Below, piece after piece: positions 46,408-56,756 of a DNA stretch of 64,000 nucleotides. How positions within the stretch are numbered: the stretch's first letter is position 1; every line of letters begins with the position of its first letter. A program made the position numbers and the translations under genes. Source of the DNA: Hormoscilla sp. GM7CHS1pb (GTDB taxonomy: Bacteria; Cyanobacteriota; Cyanobacteriia; Cyanobacteriales; Desertifilaceae); NCBI GenBank assembly GCA_014323675.1, contig JACONN010000002.1, forward strand, positions 1,364,001 to 1,428,000, given 5' to 3'. A model generated the notes under the pieces. It made no database searches. It was given only the letters and a program-made list of their open reading frames with translations, and had not been told where the DNA came from.

Positions 46408-47905
46408 TCATGAGTTCTTCGGCTTAATTCCCGCGGGGAGAGTGCGACTGACCTTAGCTGGGCAGACTACCCGATCGCCCGACTTATATCCCACGAACCG
46501 GACATAAACCATCTCTCCTTCCTGGATATCATCAGTATCCGCCTTATGCAAGTTCCGATTATAACGAACCTGTTCCCAAACGGAAGCGATCGGTTCATAA
46601 CCCCAATTCTCCAGCATGTTCTCTAAGGGCGTGAACAGCTTCATCATATTCTTTGCTGGCAAATCGGGCTTCGTTTCGGCAATTTGGCGGGCACTGGGGT
46701 ACTTAGTCAGCAAAGCTTGTAATTCCGCGAAAGTCGAGTCGCGAAAATCGGCATTTAGCTGACTTGGTTGCTGTTGCAATTGGGATTGCAGTCGCTGACA
46801 TTTTTGCTGGAACTCAATCATTTCTGCCGTTTGCTGCTGCAATTGCCAGCGCAGTTGTTCCCATGCTTGCTGCAACTCGGTTATTTCTGCCGTTTTCTCA
46901 CTTTCCATCTGCTCTAATTGCCAGCGCAGTTGTTCCCATGCTTGCTGCAACTCGGTTATTTCTGCCGTTTTCTCACTTTCCATCTGCTCTAATTGCTGAC
47001 GCAGTTGCTCCCGTTCTTGCTGTAGACCGGATATTTCCCCTGTTTTCTCACTATCTAGTTGCTGCAATTGTGATATTGCCGCTGTTTTCTTACTATCTAG
47101 TTGCTCTAATTGTGAGCGCAGTTGCTCCCGTTCTTGCTGTAGACCGGATATTGCCGCTGTTTTCTCACTATCTAGTTGCTGCAATTGTGATATTGCCGCT
47201 GTTTTCTCACTATCTAGTTGCTCTAATTGTGAGCATTGCGATCGCAGTTGTTCCCGTTCTTGCTGCAATTGTGATATTTCTGTCGTTTTATCACAAGAGA
47301 GTTGCTGTAACTGCGAGCGCAGTTGCTCCCGTTCTTGCTGGAACTCCGCCAGGGTCGCCTGCTTCTCTGTTTCCAGTTGCTGCAATTGCGATCGCAGTCC
47401 CTGGCCCTTCTTGCTGCAATTGTGATATTGTCGCTGTTTTCTCGCTTTCCATCTGCTGCAATTTCTGCTGCAGTTGCTCCCGTTCTTGCTGCAATTGCGA
47501 TACTTCCGTCGTTTTTCGATCTGACAGCTGCTGCAATTGCGATATTGCCGTTGACAGAGATTTTACCTGCTCGTCATCTGTTGAGGCAAAACCCAAACTG
47601 GATCTTAATTCTGCTGGCGTCCAATTGAGAGTAGAAGCCAACCGATTTACTTCGGAAAAGGTCAGCTTTTCCAGAGAACCGCGACGGGCCTCCAACAGGC
47701 GTGGGGTACTTAACCCTGTTTTTTTCCGCAACTCTTTCCAGTTAGCAATACCTAACTCATTCAGGCGATCGCGCAGCAATGAGTCATGGGGGAGTTCCAT
47801 CCTCTCTTCAGCATCTGTATCAGCACCGGAAATTTTTGCGATCAGCAAAACGCTTGCCAACAACAGCAACCAACCGAACCCGAATAGATTGGGCGAATGG
47901 ACCAT
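46408..47905 (-). pseudogene. Membrane-anchored HTH coiled-coil protein, frameshifted
   Basis: N-terminal helix (FGFGWLLLLASVLLIAKIS), an XRE-like HTH (NWKELRKKTGLSTPRLLEAR), then a long Gln/Glu/Leu coiled coil. The frame shifts at about 47405 (one extra C in GGGCCAGGG) and continues to 46408. The coiled coil contains LDSEKTAAISQLQQ-type repeats; the DNA has a 75-bp period at 46846-46995. The C-terminal domain (ENWGYEPIASVWEQVRYNRN, GEMVYVRFVGYKSGDRVVCP) resembles the tail of cyanobacterial GrpE-like proteins, an uncertain match. Confidence 0.7.
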
Positions 47906-48182
47906 AATCTACCTCCTGACAATAGCTTTTCTTCCATTGTTAAGATTTGTGAACCAACAAGAGCAGTCTTGCAACAGTAGGCCAGACCGCAATTTTGGCC
48001 ATTTAAGCTGTGGTCTCCGTACAGAGCACTCTTTTTATATTCGGTCATAACCGATTTTTTGTCAATCACTATTGCTGCTGGCCCCTGATGCTGCTGGCGT
48101 CCCTCGGGTAGTGCTTTTAGCGCTCCCGCGCCGCCTGTTCCTATAGATACTCAAACCAGTTGCTGTCTGGATCTTGCCCGAT
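47906..48182. other. Spacer, no gene seen
   Basis: 277 bp upstream of the coiled-coil gene, carrying its promoter region; no repeat of note. Confidence 0.4.
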
Positions 48183-48387
48183 CTAGGAGTTGCTAACCAT
48201 CATGGTCGAAGCAATCCACTCCCAAATTTCCTGTTGAGCCTGTTCGTCAAGTGGAGCGCTCATCATTCCATAGGTTTTGATTTGAATTTCGTTTGATTTT
48301 TTGTAAGGCCGCAATGATGCGATCGCTGCCAACGTGGTGATTAAAGCTTCTTTCCGGAGCGATCGCTACTGGTGGACTTGCTGACAT
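48183..48387 (-). pseudogene. Short unknown ORF with a one-base frameshift
   Basis: Starts MSASPPVAIAPERSFNHHVG then SDRIIAALQK. Omitting one A of an A6 run near 48295 gives KSNEIQIKTYGMMSAPLDEQ, AQQEIWEWIAST, ending at 48183 (about 67 residues). The coherent protein-like continuation in the other frame argues that this is a real small gene with an indel. Family not recognised. Confidence 0.5.
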
Positions 48388-49128
48388 AATTAATCACTGG
48401 CTAAATCAAAAAACTAGCTGGCAATCACCGGAAAGAGCCTAACTCTCCTATAACTCCCGTTCGCACCTGCCCCCACTGCCCGAGTTCCCTGCTGGTGCTC
48501 TGCCAGGCTGACAGCTGGTCAAGAACGACGCCGTAGTCGGGATGCTACTGTCTCTTCATTTATACTATAGCCGTAGAGTGGCGCGCGCCGTAGTAATGGA
48601 TGGCGACTGCGGCTGTTTTGGCTTAGAAATAACAGGGTTATAACCGGTGGTAGCCACACAAAAACCCATGAGTAACTGGCACTGGACAGCATTGTACGAA
48701 CTATTTGCCACAAACCGCTCTCTTATGCTAAACTAGCTGAAACTCTTTCAGGGCAAGGGTTTGACTGCTTTTGCGCCAGGAGAGCCTGACGAGCGGGAGG
48801 CATATCGTCAACCCACTTCAAACGCGATCTTGCTAAGTAACTCAAGTTGCGACCTATAAAAATTGAATACAAAAAGCCGCCTCCCCGCCCGGATCTGACG
48901 GTCTCCCCGCCCGGATCTGACAGTCTCCCCGCCCGGATCTGACAGTCTCCCCGCCCGGATCTGAGGAACAAATGCACCAGCGGTTTACTTGACAAAAATC
49001 ATGTTTCCATTAATTCCCGTCCCCACAGGGACGCTAACAGAGATCCTAGACCTATATCCTATCCCTTGTCAAGCACTACGCTAAAGATAAGCTCAGCTTA
49101 TATGAGGTATAAGCAGAAAAAAATTCAG
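48388..49128. repeat. Gene-free region with tandem GTCTCCCCGCCCGGATCTGA units
   Basis: About 740 bp. A 21-bp unit (CCCGCCCGGATCTGACAGTCT class) is repeated about four times at 48883-48963. A solitary IS982-type terminus (ACTCAAGTTGCGACCTAT) lies at about 48842. No credible gene. Confidence 0.75.
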
Positions 49129-49240
49129 GCATTGCACATTTTGGGGATGATGCCCTTTTTTGCACATAACTGAAAATGGCTTGTAGTCTAAGTTTGAGAG
49201 TTCTGCAACTATCTCCATCATCCCGTTATTGTGCAACGCC
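49129..49240. repeat. Diverged relative of the 132-bp element
   Basis: Termini GGCATTGCACATTTTGGGGA and CATCATCCCGTTATTGTGCA..CGCC match the arms of the elements at 10906 and 17775, but the inner hairpin is different (112 bp). Confidence 0.75.
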
Positions 49241-49293
49241 GCATTTTATTCATGCGCCATGCTCTCGGGTTTGAAGATCAGGCTTTGATCTCG

Positions 49294-49431
49294 GGTGTAA
49301 TAAGCGAAGGTGCCACCCGTACTACTGCTTCGGCAATTAATGAGCACCTGCAATCCTTCTTGGGTGTAGTAAGCGAAGATACCACCCTTACTACTGTTCC
49401 GGGAATTAATGATCAGATGCAATCCTTCGAC
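49294..49431. repeat. Two 69-bp imperfect direct repeats
   Basis: GGTGTAATAAGCGAAGGTGC at 49294 and GGTGTAGTAAGCGAAGATAC at 49363, ending near CAATCCTTC. The period is a multiple of three. On the minus strand both encode a 23-residue motif GLxxxINxRxSSxGGxFAYY, so this may be the relic of a repeat protein. Confidence 0.7.
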
Positions 49432-49624
49432 GTGCTGTAAAACCTTATTCCTCTCCTTCCCGGGCTCTACCTGGGAAGGCGTGGTTGGGGGTTGGGGGTA
49501 ACCGCTAACCGCTTCCATATTCAGTTCGGGAAAACTTCCAATGTGAGTATAAATTAAAGGGTAGCAGTAAACAGCGAATAGAGATAAAGGAGGTACCAAA
49601 AACTGCACAAGCATGGAATAAATA

Positions 49625-49861
49625 GGGCTTGCTGAAAAAGTTGGTGAGTGGGGGTTTGACGGGGGGACGCGGGGACGCTCTGACGCGGGGATGGGGAATA
49701 GGGAAGGTTGGGCTGATGGCAGGTTGTTTTAATTTTCCGGAGCATTTTGGTGAAATTGTAACCATTTTCAGACTGAAGAGCCAACTTGAGAGCATTTTTT
49801 GAGGTTCAAAAAGGCTTGAAGCCTCGCTCTGCCGGAGTTTATAGCTAATTTCAGCAAACCC
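49625..49861. mobile_element. MITE family B, copy 2 (237 bp)
   Basis: Termini GGGCTTGCTGAAAAAG and TTTCAGCAAACCC, target duplication TAAATA (49619-49624, 49862-49867). Same class as 21745-21960 with a different interior. Confidence 0.8.
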
Positions 49862-49968
49862 TAAATAGTGATAAAAAGTGACATCGAGAGCCGTAACGAA
49901 TGACATGAAAGCAGCAAGATCGCCAGCTCATGCTACGATCGAGAGGACAATCAATTTAATTTTGGTTA

Positions 49969-50403
49969 TTAGGCACCTTTAACTTTGAGATTGGTAGTCA
50001 TGAAACTGCCAGTGCCCGAGTATTGGGGGGTAGCGTCGGGAATTGGCGGCGTTGGACCTTTTGGTGGTTGCTGTGCTGGCGTCATCACTTGAAATTTAGC
50101 AGTGAAAGTGCTGCCTTTGAGCAAAACTGGTTTGCCACCAGACTTGTTTTTTTTAGCTTTTTGATTGCCTCCCAGGGATTGAATCGAGAGAGTGCCTACG
50201 CCTGGTATACTGTATACTGGAGTCATATAGATGCAACCGGGTACTATCACTTTTTTCTCGTCGCCATCCACACATATGGGCTTGCCATTAATCATGTCTT
50301 TGCCAGAACCCACTAGCGTACCGGGTTGGGGCACCACAGTTGCTGCCCCAAAGGTAGGGTTAAACATCGCTTTATCCCCTGTAATCAGAATAAAATCAGC
50401 CAT
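49969..50403 (-). CDS. PAAR-like/spike-associated protein candidate
   Basis: 144 residues from the ATG at 50403 (MADFILITGDKAMFNPTFGA). Gly/Pro-rich beta sequence with GKPICVDGDEKKVIVPGCIY, YSIPGVGTLSIQSLGG and a Pro-rich tail. The layout resembles PAAR-like or DUF4150-type small proteins that cap contractile injection spikes. No other injection-system gene is in the window, so it would be an orphan. Fold assignment is tentative. Confidence 0.5.
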   Translation of the reverse strand: MADFILITGDKAMFNPTFGAATVVPQPGTLVGSGKDMINGKPICVDGDEKKVIVPGCIYMTPVYSIPGVGTLSIQSLGGNQKAKKNKSGGKPVLLKGSTFTAKFQVMTPAQQPPKGPTPPIPDATPQYSGTGSFMTTNLKVKGA

Positions 50404-50617
50404 ATTTCGCACTACAAAATTATTTCTTCAAGATTTACTTTTTGGGAAACTCATTTAGCTCCAGGCGAAACAGTGCCTCCCGATCGACTCAAACCATTGC
50501 CGGATAAGGGTATTACCCAGAGCCAGTTGCATAACTCTCTTTAGGCTTACTATAGCATACAGCATAGCAGACAGCAGTTTAGTACACAGATGGGGTGGGC
50601 AATGCCCACCCTACAAA

Positions 50618-51640
50618 TTAATTAATCGGTTCCAGTTGACAGAGAATTAAGCCAAACCATCCTTTGGCATCTGTCCAAACTTTTAGGGTTTTTAACCCCT
50701 GTTTCTCCATGTACTCCTGCATGGCCTTGAGTTCAAATTTGCGCGAGACTTCCGTATGTATTGTCTCCCCTGCGGCAAAGTCTACGTTGAGGTTCAGGGC
50801 GTCGAGACGGACCGAGTGCGATCGCAAACACCGCAGATGCATCTCGATCTGGTTTTGTTCGCTATTATAAAAGGCCCAATGATCGAATAGCCCGGTGTCA
50901 AAATTGCCGCCAAAGCGCCAGTTCAAATGGGACAGCATATTCAAATTAAAGGCCGCTGTCACTCCCTGGCTGTCATCATAAGCGGGTTCCAGCACCTCTT
51001 TGGGCTTCTGCAAGTCTATTCCCAATAAGAAATACTCGCCCTCTGCCAAGGCCCCTATCACTTGAGCAAAGAAAGCATCGCATTTGTCGGGAGGGAAATT
51101 GCCTAAGCTACTCCCCAGAAAGGCAACCGTCCGGGTTTGCAGCTGAGTGGGTGGCAGGGCAGCTAGGGCCATTTCATAAGTACTGACCAGACCGTGGACT
51201 TGCAAGGTACTATAATCAGCTATTAGCTGTTCGGCACTGCTTTGGAGGATCTCAGCACTCACGTCAACGGGCACATAGCGCATCGCACCTCCCAATTTTT
51301 GGTAGGCATCTAACAACAGCCTGGTTTTCGTGGAACTGCCACTGCCTAATTCTATCAGTTCGCAGGGACCGGTCATCCCCGCAATTTGACCCGCAAACTC
51401 TTGCAAAATTGCAGTTTCTGTCCGGGTCGGGTAATATTCTGGTAACTCGCAGATATCCTCAAACAGTTGAGAACCCCGATCGTCATAGAAATATTTCGCC
51501 GGCAGGGTTTTGGGAGTTTGAGTTAATCCCGCGATCGCGTCAGTTCCCCCTGTCATGGCCAATGGATCGAGCAAATGCTCAATTGTTAGCCGTTGCCCTA
51601 GGCGGGAACCGGCAGCGGTATCCTGAGTTATATTCCTCAC
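50618..51640 (-). CDS. egtD: L-histidine N-alpha-methyltransferase EgtD
   Basis: 340 residues from the GTG at 51640 (VRNITQDTAAG); an upstream in-frame start at 51706 would add 22 residues. Signatures: YFYDDRGSQLFEDICELPEY, SAM-binding LIELGSGSSTKTRLLLDAY, FLGSSLGNFPP, LLGIDLQKP. It trimethylates histidine to hercynine, the first step of ergothioneine synthesis. Last gene of egtC-egtB-egtD, 175 bp after egtB. Confidence 0.93.
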   Translation of the reverse strand: MRNITQDTAAGSRLGQRLTIEHLLDPLAMTGGTDAIAGLTQTPKTLPAKYFYDDRGSQLFEDICELPEYYPTRTETAILQEFAGQIAGMTGPCELIELGSGSSTKTRLLLDAYQKLGGAMRYVPVDVSAEILQSSAEQLIADYSTLQVHGLVSTYEMALAALPPTQLQTRTVAFLGSSLGNFPPDKCDAFFAQVIGALAEGEYFLLGIDLQKPKEVLEPAYDDSQGVTAAFNLNMLSHLNWRFGGNFDTGLFDHWAFYNSEQNQIEMHLRCLRSHSVRLDALNLNVDFAAGETIHTEVSRKFELKAMQEYMEKQGLKTLKVWTDAKGWFGLILCQLEPIN

Positions 51641-51815
51641 GTCAAGCTTTCTGGTAAAACTGCACAACCACACGGCCTGGAATATTTCTATATCCCAAGC
51701 AGCCAAACGGTCCTCAACCGTTATATCACGCTATGAGTACGAGTAGCTGAACATCATGAATCTGAAAATTTCCCAGATCCCTAGCGATCGCATTGTTGAC
51801 AAAAATGCCAATCTA

Positions 51816-53066
51816 TTATGGCTGACTACTAGCGCAACGAAAACCTGCTAATATCTGCCGCACTCCCGGATGATACCAGTTGCGCAAGCTGGCACGCATG
51901 ACCCAAGGACGAGTTGCCCAGCTGGCACCTTTGATAACTCGATGCTGGTTATCAAAGTAGGCTTGAGAGTAACCTCGATAGGGATACCAGGCAAAACCTT
52001 CGTAGCGATCAAACCAGCTTCCCGTCCATTCCCAGACATTACCCAAAGCATCCTCCATACCATAGGCACTCTGTCCTGCTGACGCGGCATTCACGGGAGT
52101 TGTTTGTCCTACTATACCATCGCAATTGCATTGCTTGCCACTGGGCATTTCTTCTCCCCAAGGATAGGTGCGACTGCGTCCTGCTGCTGCATCCCAGCTA
52201 GCGGCTTTTTCCCATTCCGCTTCTGTGGGTAGCCGCTTCCCGACATATCGGGCATAGGCGTCTGCTTCATACCAACTGACTCCACAAACGGGATGATTTT
52301 TCCATTCGGACTCGTTATGCCAGTATAGGGGCTGAACAACGGGATTTTCTTGCAGCCACTTCCACCCATCTGGGGACCACCAACTTTCTTTCTGATAGCC
52401 GCCATCGGCGATAAATTGGCGGTATTGTCCGCAGGTGACCGGATAGCGATCGATCCAGTAAGTATCCAGATAAACCCGATGGCCGGGGCGTTCGTTATCC
52501 ATAGCATCGATGGAATTACTGCCCATGTCAAACTCCCCGGCGGGAATTTCCAGCATTTCCGCTGCCACGGGATGTCCATCGGTGATTTGACCGGGTATTT
52601 TATCCCTTGACTCTAACAGGTTTTGGATTTGCAGCACGAAGGCGATGGTTTCATTGTGCATGCTTTCATGTTGGATAATAAAGCGCCACAACCGTTCTTG
52701 TTCGTCAAGGGGGGCCGCTTCCAGGTAGGTGAAGACTTTGGTTCTAATGCTGCTGAGGATATCGCAGACTTCGGGAAATGATGGCACTAAGAGGCCCCGA
52801 TCGCATTTAGGCAGGCCGTCGGCGGCAAACAGTTGGCGGTATTCTGGATACAGTTGCGGCTGCCCTGCCAGTTGTTCTAAAATCCAGTAGCCTTCTGTCA
52901 TGCCAATGTGCCCCAGGTGCCATCCTACGGGACTGAATTCGGGATGACTTTGACCGCGAAAGCTGGCCTCATCTATGTCTGCAAACAAGGTCATCGTTTT
53001 CAGCCGACATTGCTGGAAGTCTTGATATATCTTATCTCTACAGGATTGGGTGGATGTCTGGTTCAC
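51816..53066 (-). CDS. egtB: Ergothioneine sulfoxide synthase EgtB
   Basis: 416 residues from GTG at 53066. The DinB-like N-terminal iron site is visible (GWHLGHIGMTEGYW, QHESMHNETI), and the FGE-sulfatase C-terminal domain (GEFDMGSNSIDAMDNERPGH, CGVSWYEADAYARYVGKRLP, GNVWEWTGSW, RASLRNWYHPG). A non-heme iron enzyme that joins hercynine to the sulfur donor. It overlaps egtC by 29 nt, so the two are coupled. Presence of EgtC suggests gamma-glutamylcysteine as donor. Confidence 0.93.
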   Translation of the reverse strand: MNQTSTQSCRDKIYQDFQQCRLKTMTLFADIDEASFRGQSHPEFSPVGWHLGHIGMTEGYWILEQLAGQPQLYPEYRQLFAADGLPKCDRGLLVPSFPEVCDILSSIRTKVFTYLEAAPLDEQERLWRFIIQHESMHNETIAFVLQIQNLLESRDKIPGQITDGHPVAAEMLEIPAGEFDMGSNSIDAMDNERPGHRVYLDTYWIDRYPVTCGQYRQFIADGGYQKESWWSPDGWKWLQENPVVQPLYWHNESEWKNHPVCGVSWYEADAYARYVGKRLPTEAEWEKAASWDAAAGRSRTYPWGEEMPSGKQCNCDGIVGQTTPVNAASAGQSAYGMEDALGNVWEWTGSWFDRYEGFAWYPYRGYSQAYFDNQHRVIKGASWATRPWVMRASLRNWYHPGVRQILAGFRCASSQP

Positions 53067-53829
53067 GATCGACTCCTATGGTCAGTATACTATTGTCAGC
53101 ACATGGGATCCATTCTCCCACAAATAGGGGTTCCGATGCAATGATGATACTCTCGGGATATGTCCGATCGTCCTTCAGCCAGTATAGAGTCGGTGCCGGT
53201 GACTGGGTGGAGAAGCGAGATGCGATCGCGCGATGTCCCTCGGTAATAACGATATTAGCTGAGGCTTTTACCTGATGCTTGTCCGCCAATTGATGCAGAG
53301 TCCTTAAGGTTTGCTGCAATGCTTGTTCTAGGGTAATACCTGGAGATGCTTGCCATGCATCTATCAAAAGAGCGAAAATATGTTCGGAATCCGTACTGCC
53401 GCCGATTAGTTTGTAGGCCATGTCCGAGAGGCGATCGCGCATTGGTCGATATAAACTCTGGCGAAAGTTTTGGATAAAACCATTGTGAACGAACAGCAGG
53501 CGCTGATAAGCAAAGGGCTGACAATTACTCAAATCTACAGCTTGTCCCGGCGTGGCACTGCGGACATTTGCCAGGATACAGCCCGATTCAATATAGCGAC
53601 TCAGTTGGGGCAGATTAACATCACTCCAGGCGGGTAAAATATGTTTATAGGTAAAGGGTTCTGTCTCCCGTTGGGGGTGATACCAACCAATGCCAAATCC
53701 ATCTGCATTCACTACTCCAGAAGTCATCTCCCGAGGTTCATAACTTTGGACGATCAGAGAATGTTCTGGTTTGTCAAGTATCTGAGACAGTTGAATGGGC
53801 TTTCCGAGATATCCTAATAGACGACACAT
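53038..53829 (-). CDS. egtC: Glutamine amidotransferase-type hydrolase EgtC
   Basis: 263 residues. Class II Ntn-hydrolase: the second residue is the catalytic Cys (MCRLLGYLGKP), with NADGFGIGWYHP, ANVRSATPGQAVDLSNCQPF, LFVHNGFIQNF and GGSTDSEHIFALL. In ergothioneine synthesis it removes the gamma-glutamyl group after the EgtB step. First gene of the egt cluster. egtA and the lyase egtE are not in the window. Confidence 0.9.
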   Translation of the reverse strand: MCRLLGYLGKPIQLSQILDKPEHSLIVQSYEPREMTSGVVNADGFGIGWYHPQRETEPFTYKHILPAWSDVNLPQLSRYIESGCILANVRSATPGQAVDLSNCQPFAYQRLLFVHNGFIQNFRQSLYRPMRDRLSDMAYKLIGGSTDSEHIFALLIDAWQASPGITLEQALQQTLRTLHQLADKHQVKASANIVITEGHRAIASRFSTQSPAPTLYWLKDDRTYPESIIIASEPLFVGEWIPCADNSILTIGVDREPDIHPIL

Positions 53830-53849
53830 GGGATAATTTAATGTTAGGG

Positions 53850-54100
53850 AAACGTAGGGCGGGCGTCTCGCCTGCCCGGGAAACGTAGGGCGGGCGTCTC
53901 GCCTGCCCGGAGGTGGTCAACTAACAACTAAGATAAGCTGATTACTCCTATTTTATCTATAATAGCATAAAATAGGCACCAGATGTGAGAAGCAGTCAGT
54001 AAAATGCCCGGAGGTGGTCAACCAACAACTAAGATAAGCTGATTACTCTTATTTTATCTATAATAGCATAAAATAGGCAGAAGCAGTTAGTCAAAAGAAG
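53850..54100. repeat. Tandem repeats upstream of egtC and DUF433
   Basis: Two AAACGTAGGGCGGGCGTCTC units (31-bp period, about 53850-53910), then a 101-bp segment (53906-54006) repeated at 54007-54100 with a small deletion, including AACTAAGATAAGCTGATTAC and TTTTATCTATAATAGCATAA. It fills the divergent intergenic region and probably carries duplicated promoter elements. Confidence 0.9.
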
Positions 54101-54102
54101 TC

Positions 54103-54131
54103 TTGACAATAGATGAGAGATCTGCTATACT
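54103..54131 (+). promoter_or_regulatory. Consensus sigma70-type promoter
   Basis: TTGACA (54103-54108), 17 nt, TATACT (54126-54131), 34 bp before the DUF433 ATG. A near-perfect group 1 sigma promoter. Confidence 0.8.
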
Positions 54132-54165
54132 ATAGGAAGAGTATTTGAGGAGGCTTTTAGGAACT

Positions 54166-54492
54166 ATGCCAGCTGTAGCAACTAAGCATTATATAGAGTA
54201 TCGAAATGAGGGCTACTGGGTCGCCGGTACTAGAATTTCCCTTGATTCCATTGTCTATGCCTTCCGAAAGGGACTCTCACCCGAAAGCATTGTGCAGTCC
54301 TTCCCGTTGCTGACTCTGGAACAGGTTTACGGTGCGATCGCTTTTTATTTGGCAAATTGTGATGAAATTGACGCTTATCTGGAAGCGGAAGAGGTAAAAT
54401 TTGATTCTATGCCTCAGCCCTTACAGACGGAGGCTCCCGAACTTTATGCTAAACTGATGGCAGCTAAAGCAGGGATACTCTCTTGTTTGTAG
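54166..54492 (+). CDS. DUF433 protein (antitoxin-like)
   Basis: 108 residues from ATG 54166; an upstream TTG at 54145 overlaps the GAGGAGG site and is unlikely. DUF433 pattern: YIEYRNEGYWVAGTRISLDS, IVYAFRKGLSPESIVQSFPL, LTLEQVYGAIAFYLAN. DUF433 is a winged-helix family usually preceding a DUF5615 PIN-like toxin. None follows here, so it is an orphan. Driven by the promoter at 54103. Confidence 0.88.
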   Translation: MPAVATKHYIEYRNEGYWVAGTRISLDSIVYAFRKGLSPESIVQSFPLLTLEQVYGAIAFYLANCDEIDAYLEAEEVKFDSMPQPLQTEAPELYAKLMAAKAGILSCL

Positions 54493-54619
54493 CGTAGCCT
54501 GTAGGGGAAAAAATTTGAATAGGATATAATTTGATGATGGGTCCCGAACAGTTGATGGTTTGCATAAGAAATCAGTATCTAGGGAAACCGCCTAACCTAA
54601 TTTTTGCACGTGCTGCTGA

Positions 54620-55645
<1,026 letters not shown>

Positions 55646-55748
55646 CGGGCGAGTACTGTAAGTGAGCGATCGGGCTGACGGCTTGGTATGATAGATCGAA
55701 CCTGTAGAGGTTCGATCCACTTTGGGGAAAGAAATCAAATAATAGCAC

Positions 55749-56220
55749 ATGAGTGAAACTGCTTACATTGAAACCAGTTTTGTCGGCTACCTTACGGCAA
55801 GATCGAGCAAGAACTCGATCGTTGCTGCAAATATGGAAGTAACGAAAGACTTGGGAATATCGTCGCAGTGCTTTCACGGTTTATATCTCAGAACTCGTTT
55901 TAAGAGAGGCAAGGCAGGGCGATGCCGAGATGGCCGCCAAGCGGCTGGAGGTACTGCGTGATTTTCCTTTACTAGAATTGAATAAGGATGTGAAAGATTT
56001 GGCAGCGCAATTCCAGGCAAGAAGCAATTTGCCATCCTTCGCTGCTGATGATACAGTTCATATTGCGGCTGCTACAGTGCATGTCATGGATTATCTGCTA
56101 ACATGGAACTGTAAGCATATTGCCAATGCTCAGATTCAGAATAAGCTGTCAGAGATTAGCATTGAATTCGGGTATAATTTACCGAGGATTTGTACACCTT
56201 ACGAGTTAATGGGAGAATAA
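55749..56220 (+). pseudogene. PIN/VapC-like toxin with a 2-nt deletion
   Basis: N-terminal MSETAYIETSFVGYLTARSS carries the first PIN acid; the frame is lost after EVTKD. Adding two bases (TGGTGG instead of TTGG near 55842) gives WWEYRRSAFTVYISELVLRE and joins the second frame (RLEVLRDFPLLELNKDVKDL, ADDTVHIAAATVHVMDYLLT) to 56220. About 157 residues in the intact form. Followed 3 bp later by its probable antitoxin gene. Inactive unless the deletion is a sequence error. Confidence 0.85.
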
Positions 56221-56223
56221 ATT

Positions 56224-56481
56224 ATGTGGCAGGACGAGATTCTCGAAGAAATCTATCGAATTCGTGAAGAACACGCCAAGTCTTTCAACTATGACTTCGA
56301 TGCGATGTTTGCAGACTTGCAGAGGCGGGAAGCTGCAAGTGGAAGACAGGTAGTGAACTTATCTTCAAAACGGCGGAATAACGACCCAAAGCACGAGAAA
56401 AAAGTTAAAGTTGGGAGTATGAAGGGCGAAGATGATGACGAAGAAAATCAAACTGTTAGATGTAGTCGCTCTTACGGTTGA
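56224..56481 (+). CDS. Probable antitoxin of the PIN module
   Basis: 85 residues (MWQDEILEEIYRIREEHAKS, FNYDFDAMFADLQRREAASG). Small acidic-N/basic-C proteins of this type commonly follow PIN genes in cyanobacteria. Its last 50 nt overlap the DUF4926-like gene in another frame, and the final NQTVRCSRSYG looks non-native, so an indel near 56430 may have lengthened it. Confidence 0.6.
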   Translation: MWQDEILEEIYRIREEHAKSFNYDFDAMFADLQRREAASGRQVVNLSSKRRNNDPKHEKKVKVGSMKGEDDDEENQTVRCSRSYG

Positions 56482-56605
56482 TATACCTGAAGCAAATTTG
56501 TGGACTGGACAAGTTGGGACAGTGGTTGACATTCTTGCAGATGGTAATGCATTTGAAGTAGAGTTATGCGATCGTAATGGACGTACTTACTCCTCACTGG
56601 GCTAA
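56432..56605 (+). CDS. DUF4926-like small protein
   Basis: 57 residues (MMTKKIKLLDVVALTVDIPE, ANLWTGQVGTVVDILADGNA, FEVELCDRNGRTYSSLG). The LLDVVALxxDxPE...GQxGTVV...FEVEF pattern is DUF4926, a small SH3-like family found beside toxin-antitoxin genes. The usual C-terminus is about ten residues longer, so it may be clipped. Not the product of a chance frame: codon pattern and motif agree. Confidence 0.75.
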   Translation: MMTKKIKLLDVVALTVDIPEANLWTGQVGTVVDILADGNAFEVELCDRNGRTYSSLG

Positions 56606-56756
56606 TGTCCGGAGCGATTTTTCGCTCCCTGCTTTCTTTACCCCCTCCGAGAAAAGAGCCCGTGCAGCATTTATTGCCCGAAAACCAGTATGACAACGGC
56701 GTGACATAATGAGACCAATTAACTACTTTGATAATGATTGATAAGAAAAAAAATTA

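Noticed and set aside
46764..48050. 428-codon plus-strand frame rich in Ala/Val/Pro repeats
   Set aside because: It is the antisense shadow of the Gln/Glu/Leu coiled-coil gene; the repetitive composition keeps the opposite frame open.
49969..50403. A contractile injection system locus
   Set aside because: Only a single PAAR-like candidate is present; no tube, sheath, baseplate or ATPase gene occurs in the window.
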